Assembly: GCF_000143415.4 (NCBI RefSeq)
Contig: NW_003314338.1
Coordinates: 546,121 to 610,120 of the forward strand
Direction of reading: 5' to 3'
DNA: 64,000 nt
Source of the DNA: Selaginella moellendorffii
Lineage: Eukaryota; Streptophyta; Lycopodiopsida; Selaginellales; Selaginellaceae
A model generated the notes under the pieces. The model did not search any database, was not told the origin of the DNA, and was given only the letters and a program-made list of their open reading frames with translations. Made by a program: the position numbers and the translations under genes. Shown piece after piece: positions 51,789 to 64,000 of this stretch; positions within the stretch are counted from its first letter, which is position 1, and each line of letters opens with the position of its first letter.

Positions 51789-52991
51789 TCAGAGCCTGAT
51801 AGATAGAATGAACGCTACCAGAATGAGCGCTAGCAGTAGTGCTGCGGGCAAGATGAATCCCTTGCCTAGAACTAGCAGCACCACGATCACCGCCACCAAC
51901 CCTGCATTTCCATTTGTAGACTTGGCCCCTCCCTGCTTGCTCCTCTGATCCATCTCTGATTGCTTCCTGGTCTCTCTCTCCTTAATCCTGGCTTCTCTCC
52001 TCCTTTCCTCCTGGTCATGCTTGATCCTTGCTTCTCTCTTCCTTTCCTCCTCCTGATCTTGATTTATCCTGGCTTCTCTCCTCCGTTCCTCCTTAATCCT
52101 TGCTTCTCTCCTCCTTTCATCCTCCTTCTCTTGTCTAATCCTGGCTTCTCTCCTTCTTTCCTCCTCCCTCTCCTTCATCCTCAGGAATTCTGCCCGACTA
52201 TCCTCCGCCTCTTTAATCCTGGCTTCTCTCTTCCTTTCCTCCTCCCTCTCTCTCTCCATCCTCATGGTTTCTGCCCACTCCATCTCCCTCCTCTTCATAG
52301 TAGCCTCTTCCTCTTGCCTCTGGTACCATGAATCGCTCCCTGGATAACCCCATGCAAGGTGGTGAAAGTTTACCACGATAAAATTCCGTAGGCAGCAAGC
52401 ACAAAGCAGCACATAGTTTTCAAACGTCTTATAGTACCACCACTGCGCCATGCAGAATGGGCACTGCGCCACAAAAGTTGGAGTGCCATAAGGAGGTGGC
52501 TGCGGTGGTGGCGGTGTCCGAGGAGGAGGAGCACTCACATCGTTAGAAGTAGAAGGGAGTGAGCTCCTGATGCTGTCATAGATCATCTTCTTGTTCTTGT
52601 CCGAGAGAACCGTCTTGGCCTCGTTGACGAGCTTGATAGCCTCCTCCGCTCCATTCATCCTGGTCTTGTCCGGGTGGAGCAAACGTGCCATCTTCCGGTA
52701 CTGCGTCCGGATGCTAGCATCGTCCGCGCGGGGATCCACTCGCAAGATCGCGTACCAGTCGTGATCACCAATCCCGAACAGATCGCTAGGCAAGATTATT
52801 AGAGAATGGTGACGAACGGCGGCGGCAGCGTGGACTTCCACCACCGCTAGCATCTGCTTGCCACGCTCTAGGCCCGGGTCGAGTTGCAAGGCCTTGACAC
52901 AAAAATCTCTCGCTGCCGCCAAGTCGTGGAGCATGAACTTCTTCTCTGCGAGATCGACTGCCTTGACAGCATCGTCTTTGTTGCATTCCAT
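51789..52991 (-). CDS. DnaJ-domain protein with coiled coil and C-terminal membrane anchor
   Basis: 400 residues starting MECNKDDAVKAVDLAEKK, clearly homologous to the N-terminal part of the gene at 47,482. J domain about 77-140 with HPD at 106-108; Cys-pair module 'CPFCMAQWWYYKTFENYVLL'; a long Arg/Glu coiled coil made of 'REARIK'-type repeats (about 245-345); then a hydrophobic C-terminus (about 363-398, 'AVIVVLLVLGKGFILPAALL' and following) that can form one or two membrane segments. DUF3444 is absent. Probably a tail-anchored J protein that recruits Hsp70 at a membrane (inference). Adjacent to its frameshifted sister at 50,645. Confidence 0.82.
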   Translation of the reverse strand: MECNKDDAVKAVDLAEKKFMLHDLAAARDFCVKALQLDPGLERGKQMLAVVEVHAAAAVRHHSLIILPSDLFGIGDHDWYAILRVDPRADDASIRTQYRKMARLLHPDKTRMNGAEEAIKLVNEAKTVLSDKNKKMIYDSIRSSLPSTSNDVSAPPPRTPPPPQPPPYGTPTFVAQCPFCMAQWWYYKTFENYVLLCACCLRNFIVVNFHHLAWGYPGSDSWYQRQEEEATMKRREMEWAETMRMEREREEERKREARIKEAEDSRAEFLRMKEREEERRREARIRQEKEDERRREARIKEERRREARINQDQEEERKREARIKHDQEERRREARIKERETRKQSEMDQRSKQGGAKSTNGNAGLVAVIVVLLVLGKGFILPAALLLALILVAFILSIRL

Positions 52992-53642
52992 TCTATCTGG
53001 GCTAGTTGTTTAATCACTAATCTCAAGAAATTTTAATCTATCTACTACCTGCATGGGTTCTGGATCCGTGAATCTCTTCCAGTTTTGTTGAGCCTGAGCC
53101 TGAGTAGAAGAAATTGGGCGGTGCCATTCGCAATAAGATGGAAAGTTTCAACACGGAATGCTTGTGACTGTCATCAGAATGACGATTTCTTAGAACTAGT
53201 ATAGACGAATAAGGTCAGTAAATAATTATTATATCTTTTGAAAGGCAAAAATCTTCATGTTTTTGTTTTCAAATTTCTGCTGATACATCCTAGCAGGAAC
53301 TTGGGCTCCCAAAAAAAAAGCAAAACAAATATACACACTCATCCCACTGGCCTTCAGCTCAAAAGGAAGTTTAAAGTCAATACAATACAAACCCGTCAGC
53401 AACAACAGCGTCGTCCTCTTCTCGTCGGTGTCTCTCTCTCTTTTTTTTCATCCATCAGCGCAAAAAAAAAAAAAAAAACAAAACAAAAACAGCAGCGATC
53501 AAGCAGCCAAGTTTAAAGTCAGCCGGGTAGCCTGCAAATCAGACTCGGAAGAAAAGCGAAGGAAGAACGCAAAAAAAGAAGAGAGGAAGAGGAAGAAACA
53601 ATGGGTGGGCTGGGAGCAGCAAAAATTACACTGGAGAGATCG
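52992..53642. other. Spacer between the DnaJ paralogue and EAF1
   Basis: Contains a 20-base A run (53,461-53,480) and other A-rich stretches, corresponding on the minus strand to the T-rich 3' UTR of EAF1. No gene seen. Confidence 0.5.
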
Positions 53643-56600
53643 CTACCGTGGGGAGCTCGAGGATGTTACAACGCTTGGAGGAGCAGCAGTGGCACTTGCG
53701 GTCACTGACGGATTACTAGAACCGTTCGTCGTTGGCCTTTGTGCTCCGCCATGGACTTGTCTTGGCTGCAAGAACAAAGATGGGCGATCGAGTATAAAAG
53801 AAGCCAACGATCTCCATACCTGTACACCATGACTCAAACTTGGCACCGGCGTTCCTGGGAAAGATGGCGAGCTGGGAAGCACCGAGGATGGCCTTGCCGG
53901 TCTCGTAGAATTCACCGTGTTCGTCGGGACAGGCACTGGCACTGGCAAGCTTTGCTGCTGCTGCTGGACAGGCCTTTGAGCAGCACCACTTCCCTGCTGT
54001 TGCTGTGCCAGAGTTCTCCCATTCACAGCCGGGACAATACCGAGCTTCGCTGCTGTGCCAACTTGGTTTAGTGCCGCTCCACCGTTTCCATTCGTCGTGG
54101 CACTGCCTTGGTTAGCGCCACCGCTGGTGCTCCTCGTTAGATTGTACATGCCGGGGAAGTTCTGGCCTGGTTTCCATGACCCCGCTGCGCTGGGAGCCAA
54201 CGCTGCTTGAGGAGGCAATCCCGAGCTGCTGGTTCCAATGCTCATGGGACCACTGCCCGAGTTTGAGCCACCCAGCGGTTGCAAGCCCGGCTGCGTAGTG
54301 TTCTTCCCAGGGGCTTGTAGCGCACTGGCCTGTTTTTGCTGTGACTTTCTAGCCTGTGGAGCTTGCTGTGATTGTGGCTGCTGTTGTTGCTGTTGTTGTT
54401 GTTGCTGCTGCTGCCTTCGTTGGATTTGAGCTTGCGTGGTTGTCGAAGCTGGCTGTTGAGAAGCTGGCGGTGCAGCAGCTGAAGTAGCCGGCGTAGTTTG
54501 CTGCTGCGGAGGTGGCGTCGACGGAGCTGCTGGCACCGGAGATGCTCCCTGCGGCGATTGCTTCTGAAGACTCTTTTGCTGCGAAGTTTGTCCAGCGGTG
54601 CCTTGCGTGAGTTGTCCCCCCTGGCTTTGTCCCGAAACCTTACCAGGCTGGCTCATGCTGGCTTGCTTCCCGGCTTGCTGCATCGCCAAACTTCTTTGTT
54701 GCGCTTGGCCAGCTTGAGCCGTTCCTGGCGGGCTTGGCAGCTGAGAGTTGGCTGTTTGCTGGCTCCCCGGCATCAGAGCTGAGTGTGTTGCGACACCCCG
54801 GCCGCTCGCGTTGTTCTTACCCACTTTGGATTGTTGCTGGACCTGCAAGAGCTGCTGCTGTTGGAAACTTGGTTGTTTTGTTAATGACTGCTTTTGTGTT
54901 GGTACCTGTACCTTTTGCTGGCCTGAGAGCTGTCCCATTTGTGTTGGCGTTGGCTGTTGCGGGTGTTGCGCTCCTGGCAACACCTGCGACTGCTGCTGCT
55001 GGTGGCTCGGAGATAGCTGCTGCGCTTGCTGGGACGGGAGCAAAGGCTGCTGCTGCTGTGTCAACATTCCAAGCTGATGCTGCTGCAACAAGTTGTTTGG
55101 CTGCTGGAAAATTCTTTTTTGCTGCTGCTGCTGTTGCTGCTGCTGCTGTTGTTGTCTTTCGTTGACCAAACGGACCGCTGCCAAATACTGCTGGTGCTGC
55201 TGCTGCTGGCTTTGCTGCTGCGGGCTCAAATGTTGCTGCTGTTGAGGTGCGAAACTTTGAGTTGGTGAAGAGACCATTGGATTGGAAAGGTTCATGTTGT
55301 TTGAACTTAGGGTGTTCAAAGCAGCAACTGCCTGAGGATTACCTTGAGCAGCTTGGTGCTGCAGCTCTTGGATAATATGCTGCTTTTGCTCCTCCGTGCA
55401 GCGGCCCGACTGTTTAAGAAGCATAAGAATGACGCAGCGGCATTAAGCGTGTCATGTCAACTGAAAGCTCTTACCCGGATCAGCTGAGTTGCTTCTCTTG
55501 CCCGTTTCATAAAATTCGCAGGGCTCGGTATACCACCTGCCATCATGGAACCTGACGCGGGCAAAGCAACTCCACCGGGAGGCATCAGTCCTGGTGAAGG
55601 CCCTGGTGGTATCATGCCTGGCATGGTTGGCCTCGGTAGCGACAAGCCGCCTCTGTTCAAGCCCATCAAGCCTGCTGTGTTACCAGAAGGTAGCATCGGC
55701 ATTGAGCAGTCACTTGAATTTGGCAAACTTGCCATTGGCAAGTTACCAGGGGAGTTTGCTTGAGGTTGCAAGCTACGTCCCGTAACCATCCGAGTGTACC
55801 GTAGCCTCTGCTCCTCTGCCGACAAGGGACGCATCGAAGCAGCCATCCTTTGAGCGTCTCTGAAATGCAGTTAAAGCGTTTAGAGGCCAACTGAAAATAA
55901 GTATGAACATCGAGAGCAACATACCGTGCAGCAGCCGCGTTAATTGCAGCGGAGCCTGGAGAGACCATAGAACCCAGATGTGGGAGCAAAGGAAGACCAG
56001 CCGAGTTTGGTCGCATGCCATTAGGTGCCATAACGCCTGGCATGTTGAGTCCCGGGTGCTGAGGCAGTGAATAGCCATGCGCAGGGATGTCTCCATTTGA
56101 CATGGGATGCTCGCAAAGATCCAAAGGACTAAATGCAAGACGAAAGTTAGTGAACGAAGTTGAAATGTTTTCTGGAGAATAATACCTGAGAGGCACACCG
56201 GACAGACTGAATTGAGATGCTGTACTTAAATGAGATGCGTGCACAGGTAAAAGTTCCTGGTTTTCTAACGTGTCGTTCTGCAAGAAAAAATAAAATTACA
56301 ATATAAACGTTAGGAAACCGGTACGTATCCAAGTGAGGAAAAACCTGTTGCTGCTTTGAGCGGTGAGCCTGCACAATATTCACAATCCGCTCAAGGTGCA
56401 CTTTTACAGTGTCTTCTTCCATCGGCCCCTGTAAACGTTGCAAGAAGACACGCGTACTTTGCTGCTGGGAAAAGAGATCGGGCACGAGTGAGAGATGTGG
56501 CAAAAGAGTGACCACGGTCACCTTCGGCATTGATGTTCCCGGCTCATCGTTGTCTCCATTATCATTGGATAATCTGTCCAAAAGAGACTTGTGTCTGTCT

Positions 56601-59600
56601 TTACAATCTTTTGGTTTCCGGAAAATGCCCTGTAAAGAACGCTTTCGTTTGTTTCTTCGAAGGACTAGTGATGTTTACGTACCTTTAGCTGGGAGCTGGA
56701 GCTCAATACGTCACTTACAAGCTCCCAATTCGGACCAAGATCATGCACAAGTGCCAAAATTGCCTGAGAAAACAAGAGGTTTTTAGTAACTGTTAAAGGC
56801 TGAAAAACAATCCTAGACCTGATCCTCGGTAGCTGACCAGGGAATACCAACTCCTGGAGGATTGATTGACGACTGAATGAAGCCCTGTTTAGGAAACTAA
56901 TAAGCATAGAAAATAAACAAAAGTACAAGCCCATACCTTGGTCGCTTTGTTTCGCCGTATTCTATCACGAGCGCTATTTTGTCTCATAATTTTACTCGAA
57001 GTGGTCAGGTTGAGACCGGTTGCTGAAGGCCCAGCTTCCGCAAAGTCAGGAGAATGCTTTGAAGATTTCAATTTCTTCATAGGATGCATACTGACAACAC
57101 CTTGTGACCCTGGTGTCCCAGGTGTATCTGCTCAAGAATAGTTAAGATCCACACACACACGGCAGAGAAAACCATACCATGCTCGGATGACAGTGGACTG
57201 TACTGGTCACTTTTGCGTTTGAGCTGGTCCTGCAATTTTTGTTCAACATGATTACCAATCCAGAAAAATCAAGAGTAGAAGGTAAAAAACGAACCTGTTC
57301 AAGCTGATTAAGTTCAGCGTCAGTCTGCAAGTACAACATCTATCAGGTAAGAAGAAACAAATCCTTCAAGTACGTACTTTTGAAAGATGAGAGTTCGATA
57401 TAGCATCCGTTGAGAAGTCGGAGTGGAAAGCTTTCGTCTTCTTCTTCTTCTTGAACCGGAGAGAGCTTGTGCCTAGCCCACCCTTTCTCGGACCCACGGA
57501 GTCACCCTCACTAGCTCGGCTGTCAGGAAATCCAAGGAGGTCTTCCTGCTGGGAGTTCGTGGAAGCCGAGGACGCGTTCCCTCTGTGTGCACCAGGAGAC
57601 AATGTAGTCGACGCTGCACGTTGTCGAGCAACTACTGCTGATGTTCGCATGCGTTTCGTAGGAATAACTCCGATGGAACTAGCTGCACCAGCGGTAGGCC
57701 TTTTCGCGGGCGATGAGAGCCGATTACTCCCATCACAATAACCACCTTGTGACAGACCGTCGTAAGCTTTAGGTGTCTGCGCCTTGAGAATTCTCTTCCT
57801 CTTTTTCTTTGATATGGTCAAGTCACCCGGCATGTAGTGCAGCCCGTAATCATCGTCAGGTAGCTTTGGTGATGTCCGACTACCAAACGACCTTGAATCG
57901 TCTCCATAGAGGTCTAACTCAGAACAGATGCCAGATAAACGTTGATCGTTGAGACTGTCCTGTAAAAGCTTCTCCTGCAGACAACAAACCACTGAGCAAC
58001 AAGAGTAGCAGTCCTACAGCGGCACTTACGCTCACAAAAGCATCCCAGTTCTTCTCAATAGAAAGCCGGTAAGTCTCCAAGGCGCCGTCCGACACGATAA
58101 AAACCAAGCTTTCCTGTAAGGAGAATACTGTCAGCAAACAGTAAAATAACTACGTGACGCGTACCTCGGGAAACTGCTCCATGAGAAACAAGCTATCCGG
58201 GACAAAATGAGGAGTTTTTGGCAGCTCTAAATCAGTTGACGCTCGCATGACATACTTGTGGATGGGACGACGCTTTTCCGTCGGCGCAGGACCATCTACG
58301 TCCATAGGAACTGCTTCGCAATCATCATTTTTCTTGATGGACAACTCGTCAGGCTTTTGCGTCAAGGCAGCCGCTGACTGCCAATATCTTGTCACGATAT
58401 TTGCCAGTACATGCGCGATCCTCTTTTTGTTCTTCTTCAAATCAGTATCGGCAACCTTTGTCTGCTGCAACCGTTGAGCCGTCCAGCGGCAAACCTGTGC
58501 AGCAGCCGCTGTCTTCCACAAGCGCTCCTGTAATGAGACAGACTATTAAAATGAAGAGCACAAATGAAGTTCAAATTCTTACCTGCATAAAGTCATTAGC
58601 CATCCATGACATCTCTTCCAGAACAAAGTCCCAGTGGGATTTCTGCCTTGCTGGTTCAGAACCAGGCTTGTGTCTTGAAAACTCCATCGTATGTTTTTGG
58701 GCAGCCTTTGAAAGTAAACGGTAAGACAAAACGTAGATAAACAAAGAAGAGAGTACCTTGATAGTTTCAGCTGCCTCTAAGATCATATCTTCTTGCGCTT
58801 TCTCAGAAACTGGTTTCTGCTTGTCTGACGCTTCATTTTTCTGTACCGATGCATCCGTAGAAAGTCCCGAAGGGCACGGTTCTGAAGGCCGTGCTACATC
58901 TCGAGTTTTATCGCCTTCGCTTTGTTCCTCTACTCCCTTCCCGTCTTGCTTAGCCTCCGGAGAACTTGCAGGGTTGATTTCTTCGTTTGTAGACTGTTCC
59001 ATTGCTTTTTGTCTCGCATAGTCATCCGAAATGTCCTTATTTTCTTTGCGTTCGTCTTGCACGCTTCCATCGTTCCCCGGTGAAACACAAGTTCCAACCT
59101 CTTGAACATCCGCAGAGCACGTTGGAGGGACTTGAAATCTACACATGGATGACTGATCCGTGTCGCAGGGAAGATACTTTGAAGCCGCGTGCCCATTGCC
59201 GAATTCCTTCTGCTTTAATTTTTTCGTAGACGTCTGATTCTTTCGTCCTTCAACCCCCAGAACCTCGTCGTGATCTCTGTGTTTAAAAACAGGCCCGTCA
59301 CTGACATGTCCAGGAGTCCCTGCCGAGCCGTTTTCAAGAACCTCTCCCGTCACACGGCAACTAGCAGTTTCCTGCTCTACGTATCTACCATTTTCGAGGG
59401 AAGAACAGTTTGTGTTTCGAGCACACAAGTCGTCTAGTTCACTGTAGCAAAGCATAAATTGTCTACACTCAAGAAGAGCTTAAGCGAGCTTGCTTACCTC
59501 GACAACACTTGAGCAGCAAAACGAGGTAGTAGCGACTCACCGAATTTATAATCTAGCGGATTTCCTCCCTGTGTAACAAGGGACCACAACCAAAAATAGT

Positions 59601-59870
59601 TTTAGAGACAGTAGAACTCACAAGCTTAGTTACCTTTTCTAGGAAATCAAGCTCTTTGCTTAGCTCTTCTCTTACAGTCACTTCTAACCTGCAACAAAGC
59701 AAAAAAAAAAAAAAAAAGGAACAAAGTTCATACACAAAGATAGAAAAACAAACAAAAAGAGCAGGAAAAAAAAAACAGTACCTGAGTTCTGCCTGAGCTT
59801 TGTCTATGGCAGCTCGGCGGGGAGATGGTATGCTGTCTACGTTGGTTGCAGCACCAGATCCTCCGCCCAT
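53643..59870 (-). CDS. EAF1: EAF1-like scaffold of the NuA4 histone acetyltransferase complex (HSA, SANT, Q-rich)
   Basis: Plant EAF1 (yeast Vid21/Eaf1 type) nucleates the NuA4 H4/H2A.Z acetyltransferase complex. Exons on the minus strand: 59782-59870, 59634-59688, 59498-59568, 58757-59441, 58583-58705, 58165-58527, 58030-58113, 57378-57974, 57295-57324, 57178-57229, 56937-57127, 56819-56884, 56683-56763, 56522-56629, 56345-56464, 56186-56277, 55925-56128, 55475-55859, 53820-55409, 53643-53765; all phases join, 1,702 residues. Landmarks: 'SPRRAAIDKAQAELR' near the N-terminus; HSA domain about 305-400 ('SHWDFVLEEMSWMANDFMQE', 'RLWKTAAAAQVCRW'); SANT about 790-850 ('ALVHDLGPNWELVSDVLSSS', 'GIFRKPKDCKDRHKSLLDR'); 'RLQGPMEEDTVKVHLERIV'; Gln-rich tail from 1,133 on. 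The first in-frame ATG is used, but family-like sequence ('SRFIVNVEEGSMGGG') continues upstream of it, so a 5' exon spliced at 'cttggtcag' (about 59,915) may supply the true start. Confidence 0.92.
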
Positions 59871-60780
59871 GGAACCTTCCTCCACATTGACTATGAATCG
59901 CGACCCTGGCACTGACCAAGGGTCTCTCCTCGATCCAAAGTTACCATGAACACCGAGTCGCCACCATCAAACTTACTTCCTCCTGGTGGCTAGAAAAAAT
60001 ATATCTCCATCAGAAACTGCGACTTGGAAGAACCCAGAGAAAAAAAAAATCCAATCCCTGCACCAGCTCCCTCCAGAGAAAAAAAAAAAAAACAAAAATC
60101 CAACGAAGGAACTAGCCCAGACGAGAGCCTCTACACTGGAACTCCCCCACCCGAGCTATATTATTCCTGTTTGATTCGTCGAATATCAACGTCCAAATCG
60201 TAGCTGGGCATCCAGTGCCCACGTCCCAAATCGCAATTCCCTAAACCCCGCGAGGATGTGCTGCGATTCACAGCCCCTGGCCAGCCCCTGCCACTTCGAA
60301 TTGCCGGATTTCCTCCCTCTCAAACACCACTACTCTCCCCACAAACCCTAAAAAACCTATTCTCAAACGAGGCAGCAGGGCAGAGAAGGAAATCGATCGA
60401 AATACCTGGCCACAGCGATAGAAATCTCCCTGGCAGCAGCAGCAGCCGGTAGAATCCCAATCCGTGACTCCAATCCAAAAGCCCTAGAGGCCGCGCTTGA
60501 TCCGGCGCTGGTGGATCATCCTTCTCGCAATCCAATTGGTGTCATTGCACTCCCAATGGCGCCCTGGGCGGGGAAGAAATGGTGTCGAGCGTGAGATCGG
60601 AGGGCAGAGTGGGGGGATCTCCTCTACGGGTGGCGTCGCGGGGGATTAGTGTAACCCCGTGCTTGCTCACACTCTGGTGTGTCCAGACCTGTAGAGGACG
60701 AGCTCCCCACACACAGGCATTCCCGGTTCGATTCTCTGCCAAACAAGTTCGTGTTATTTTAAATGAAAATAATATTTAAG
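59871..60780 (-). promoter_or_regulatory. 5' UTR and promoter region of EAF1
   Basis: GC-rich island. On the minus strand there is a possible 5' exon around 60,320-60,535 and a donor-like site downstream of it. 'aaaccccg' and 'aaaccctaaaaa' words occur at about 60,243 and 60,342. A frame of 66 codons at 60,579-60,779 is not supported as a gene. Confidence 0.45.
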
Positions 60781-62985
60781 CGTGAAAATTCACATTTGAA
60801 ATAAATAATCATAATCATATATAATCATATAATCATATATATAGAACTATTATCTAAAATGTTAAAACACTATTTGAATTGAATGGTAATAATAATTAAG
60901 TTTTAACTTGTATGAAATGAAATGCTTTTTTCATATTTACAAATTACTCCTAAAGTTTATCAATAGATCAAACAGCGATGCCTTACTAAACTGGCTTTAG
61001 AGGGTTAAATGTGTGGATTTCAATAATTACAATACAATGCTTTTGCCCAAATTATTAAGGAATTTAATTTTAAATTTAATAGAAAAGAAAAAAAGAAAAA
61101 ACTCAAACAAAAAATAATGCCTTTTAAAAATACTTGAAATAAAATAGCTTAAAAAAACTCAGTGGCATTAAAAATTTTATAATTTAGTAGTATTAAGTAG
61201 AGTAGCAATCCTTATATAGTAACATTTACCATACCATGATCACTCAAAAGCTAGATATGTATCATGCAATTTAATTAAATTAAAACATAAGAAATCAAGA
61301 TAATAGAAAAATAAAATATTTTTAATTTACTATAAATAAAATCTATAAAAGACAATAAAAATTTAAATAACATTAATTGTTAAGTAAGAATTTAAGCTTG
61401 CTGGAAAAATGTAAATAAAAAAATTAAAAAATTAAAAATATAGGAGAAAATATCTTTTTATAAAATCTAACTTCCCACACATTTTCTAAACACAATTATA
61501 TTTGTGCTAACCTTTGACTGATCAATTTCTATTATTGGCTTGTAATTTACTATAAAGGATATGGTCAATATCATGGGTGCATATTGAGAATATGGGACTT
61601 AATTATAAACTCATTTGTTAAAAAAATAAATTAGGTTAAGTTAAACACTGGAATCTTTTTATATTGTGTATTTATTTAAAAAATAGGATGATCTACACTA
61701 AAATACATATTTATATTTATAATATTTAATATTTGTATAATTATGGTGTTTTCTACAAAAATATTCTTACTCTAGTATCAGACAACTAGCTTCTATAACA
61801 AATTACTTATACCTTTGTTAACTATAACTTTTTTAGCATTTATTTTTGTTTCATTATAGATATAAAAATCATAATATTTTAATTATATATTATTATCACA
61901 TCAATTCCTTTTTTTCCTCATTAACTCAATTATATATCTTATCCTATTCAATAAGTATAGTTTCTTCTATTCCCTCATAAATTCTCAAACAAATCATAAC
62001 TGCAATAGTCATCATTTTACTTGAAATTATAGTTTGCCACATAGTTTATGGTATTAAAGTGGGTACTTTCATCTCTTGCCTTAGTTGCAAGCAAATATCC
62101 ATTGGTGATTCAAAACTTTATAGCATTTCTTATAGACAACAAAAGGTTTCAAGAATATCAAACATTAGTAGATATTTCTGTCTTATCTTTTAGTTTTGTT
62201 TCTTAATTGTCCTTTACAACTCAAGATAGTAAGATGGTGATGAAAAGACATAATGCTTCACTAGCTAAAGAAATAGATATAGTTTTCCATGTATTATAAT
62301 TCTGCTAGATTGGATTTGCCTCTTTAATGTTTTATTCCTCAAGCAAGAGACCACTAATAATCTTAATACAACACCATAAAAAATCTCAACTTTGTAATGT
62401 GGTAAGTATGAATATTTTATGATTGTGAGTGAGGTTTTCACCTTATGTTTTACCTATATGTTTAAAGCCTTGAGCTCTATCTTTGAGAGGAAATGAATCA
62501 AGTTCTCAAACAAATAACCTCCACACATGTAACCTAGATCCTTTCTTCACTAGAAGCTTTGTTGGTATCATTGAGGAGGGGATAATCTAAAGTTAAGTTG
62601 AGCTCACAAGTTAAGTGCAATTCAACTCAAGTCAATGTTAGTCAACATAATCAACCATAAGTTTTACAAAGAAATGTCATGTTAAAAAAATATTATTCTT
62701 TGGTGAATTTAAAATTCATGAATATAATTGTCAATTGTTCAGAAAAAATTTCTATTTTTGAATCTATTTATGAAGAAACTTTTAATTTTCAATACAACCT
62801 ATATAATAAAATATTGATTGAGTAGTTTCTAGAATTAAAAGTTCATTTGAACATATGGAATTGTTATTTTTTGCATTCAAAATGTTTTGATTATATAGCA
62901 CACCTATATTTGGAACCAAACTCTAATCCCATTACACTATGAAACAAGGGTCTAGTACATACTTAATTTTACAAGCACAAGCTCC
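60781..62985. other. AT-rich intergenic
   Basis: No gene, RNA or clear element recognised. Confidence 0.5.
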
Positions 62986-62989
62986 CCAT

Positions 62990-63575
62990 ATTTAGCATTT
63001 GTATGTAAATTAGTGTCAAATAGTATCTAGCATGATTTCAGTATACCAGTGGCCTAATGTGAAAATGAGGGTACCCTACCAACTAGAGCAATGTGGAACT
63101 TGGGCTTAAACCTAAGCTGAACGCAAAAAAAAGAGCAACACAGCTCAATGGAAGCTAAACTAATGTTTAAACCTATGTTCCATAGATATGCATCTTGGGG
63201 ATCTGAAATGGAACTAACATATAAGTCATTATAGTGAGGGTGTTTGGCAAATATGGTATGTTATCATGTAATAATATTGAAGGACTAAACTCAATATCAT
63301 GGGAGTTCTTGCCATGTTAGTGCAAGATAGAGGAAAAGAGAATTAACAAGCTGGGCCAAGTATGCTTGGCTAAATAGACACTTAGGAATTCCTTTCTTAT
63401 GCTTATTTGGCCAAGTATAAATGTTAAATCCAATTTACTAACACTTCGATAAAAGAGGCTGATAAAAGGAATTAGTAGTACTGACCTTTTGTCATCATGG
63501 CAGTAAAGAGAGAGTGTTTGTAAGGACTGGTTAACAAGCATTTTACAATATGCAAAGTCACATTTGTGATAGGTT
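62990..63575. repeat. Dispersed retroelement-family fragment, copy D
   Basis: Shares the block order of 7,560-8,200 and 9,170-9,470: 'tagcatgatttcagtatacc', 'gtgtttggcaaatat', 'caatatcatgggagttcttg', 'aatttactaacacttcga', ending with 'cacatttgtgat'. It lies about 54 kb from the other copies, showing that the family is dispersed. Confidence 0.65.
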
Positions 63576-64000
63576 ATATTGAGTTCTTTTTTGCCTAAAT
63601 AAAAAGAAGTTTGTACGAATTTGAAATTTTTATTGTATATTTTGACATTTCAACAATTAACCAGAAATATATAAATAATTTAAAACACTGATTCACTCAT
63701 TCATTTTTAGGGTTTTACAAAGATGGGGAAGCAAAGAAGACAAAAAATTATAAGTAACTCTAGCATATAGAGATGTGAGAATGTTAATTTTATTTACTAA
63801 TACAATCTTCATATTACACTCCTAGTCCTTATGGTTCATTTAGGAATATGGATACCACTGTCACTATTAATAAAAATGCTCTTATTATTTCTGAAATAAT
63901 AGTTTAGAATAAACGAAAAGAAGAAATAGATAGTATAGCAAAAGACACTAATAAATCCACTCCATAAAGCTTTCTATAGCTTTTGTAATCCACTAAAATA
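63576..64000. other. AT-rich window end
   Basis: Nothing recognised. Confidence 0.5.

Noticed and set aside
60640-60735. Possible tRNA or SINE: 'cccggttcgattctctgcc' looks like a tRNA T-arm and acceptor end
   Set aside because: No matching 5' acceptor stem, no convincing A box at the right distance, and the T-stem does not pair properly. It lies in the EAF1 5' region.

Overview
The window looks like a plant nuclear chromosome, most likely the lycophyte Selaginella moellendorffii or a close relative. The reasons are compact multi-exon genes with introns mostly of 40-80 nt, GC-rich coding islands in very AT-rich intergenic DNA, an intronless plant-type PPR gene, a plant EAF1 homologue, a plant MOT1 molybdate transporter and abundant decayed LTR retroelements. 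The organism is inferred; nothing was searched.

Layout. 1-10,350: gene-free AT-rich remains of one dispersed retroelement family, repeated several times, with an assembly gap at 5,234-5,515. 10,360-18,586: compact housekeeping cluster, with a 22-exon importin-beta (SAD2/importin-7/8 type) on the minus strand, a 115-bp divergent promoter, mitochondrial bL27, then a PPR gene 63 bp downstream. 18,587-22,228: AT-rich DNA with microsatellites and a MITE. 22,229-23,967: a small 59-codon gene divergent from a MOT1-type molybdate transporter. 23,968-28,636: AT-rich DNA with a second MITE copy and a dead gypsy element.

28,637-45,083 is a nested insertion. A gypsy LTR retrotransposon (minus strand, 5-bp target duplication GGTTA, about 220-bp LTRs) is split inside its RNase H/integrase junction by a 12.4-kb DNA transposon at 30,386-42,785. 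That transposon has perfect 24-bp terminal inverted repeats, a probable 4-bp target duplication, and two divergent genes. One is a DDE-like transposase of the type with QTDN...ENKN and VGHTHEDVD motifs. The other is a very large protein joining a ParB/sulfiredoxin-like region, a degenerate methyltransferase-like region, an acidic linker and an NIF/FCP1-type HAD phosphatase domain. About 20 copies of a 22-bp GC-rich palindrome are scattered only inside this element. Seven sit in short introns, usually 8-10 nt before the 3' splice site, so they may have made the introns. I regard this transposon and its palindrome introns as the strongest candidate for an undescribed system.

45,089-46,840: AT-rich DNA. 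46,840-53,000: three DnaJ-domain genes of one family: a full-length J/DUF3444 protein (+), a frameshifted copy (-), and a membrane-anchored derivative without DUF3444 (-). 53,643-59,870: 20-exon EAF1-like scaffold of the NuA4 histone acetyltransferase complex (HSA, SANT and Q-rich tail, minus strand). 60,800-64,000: AT-rich DNA ending in another fragment of the retroelement family seen at the left edge.
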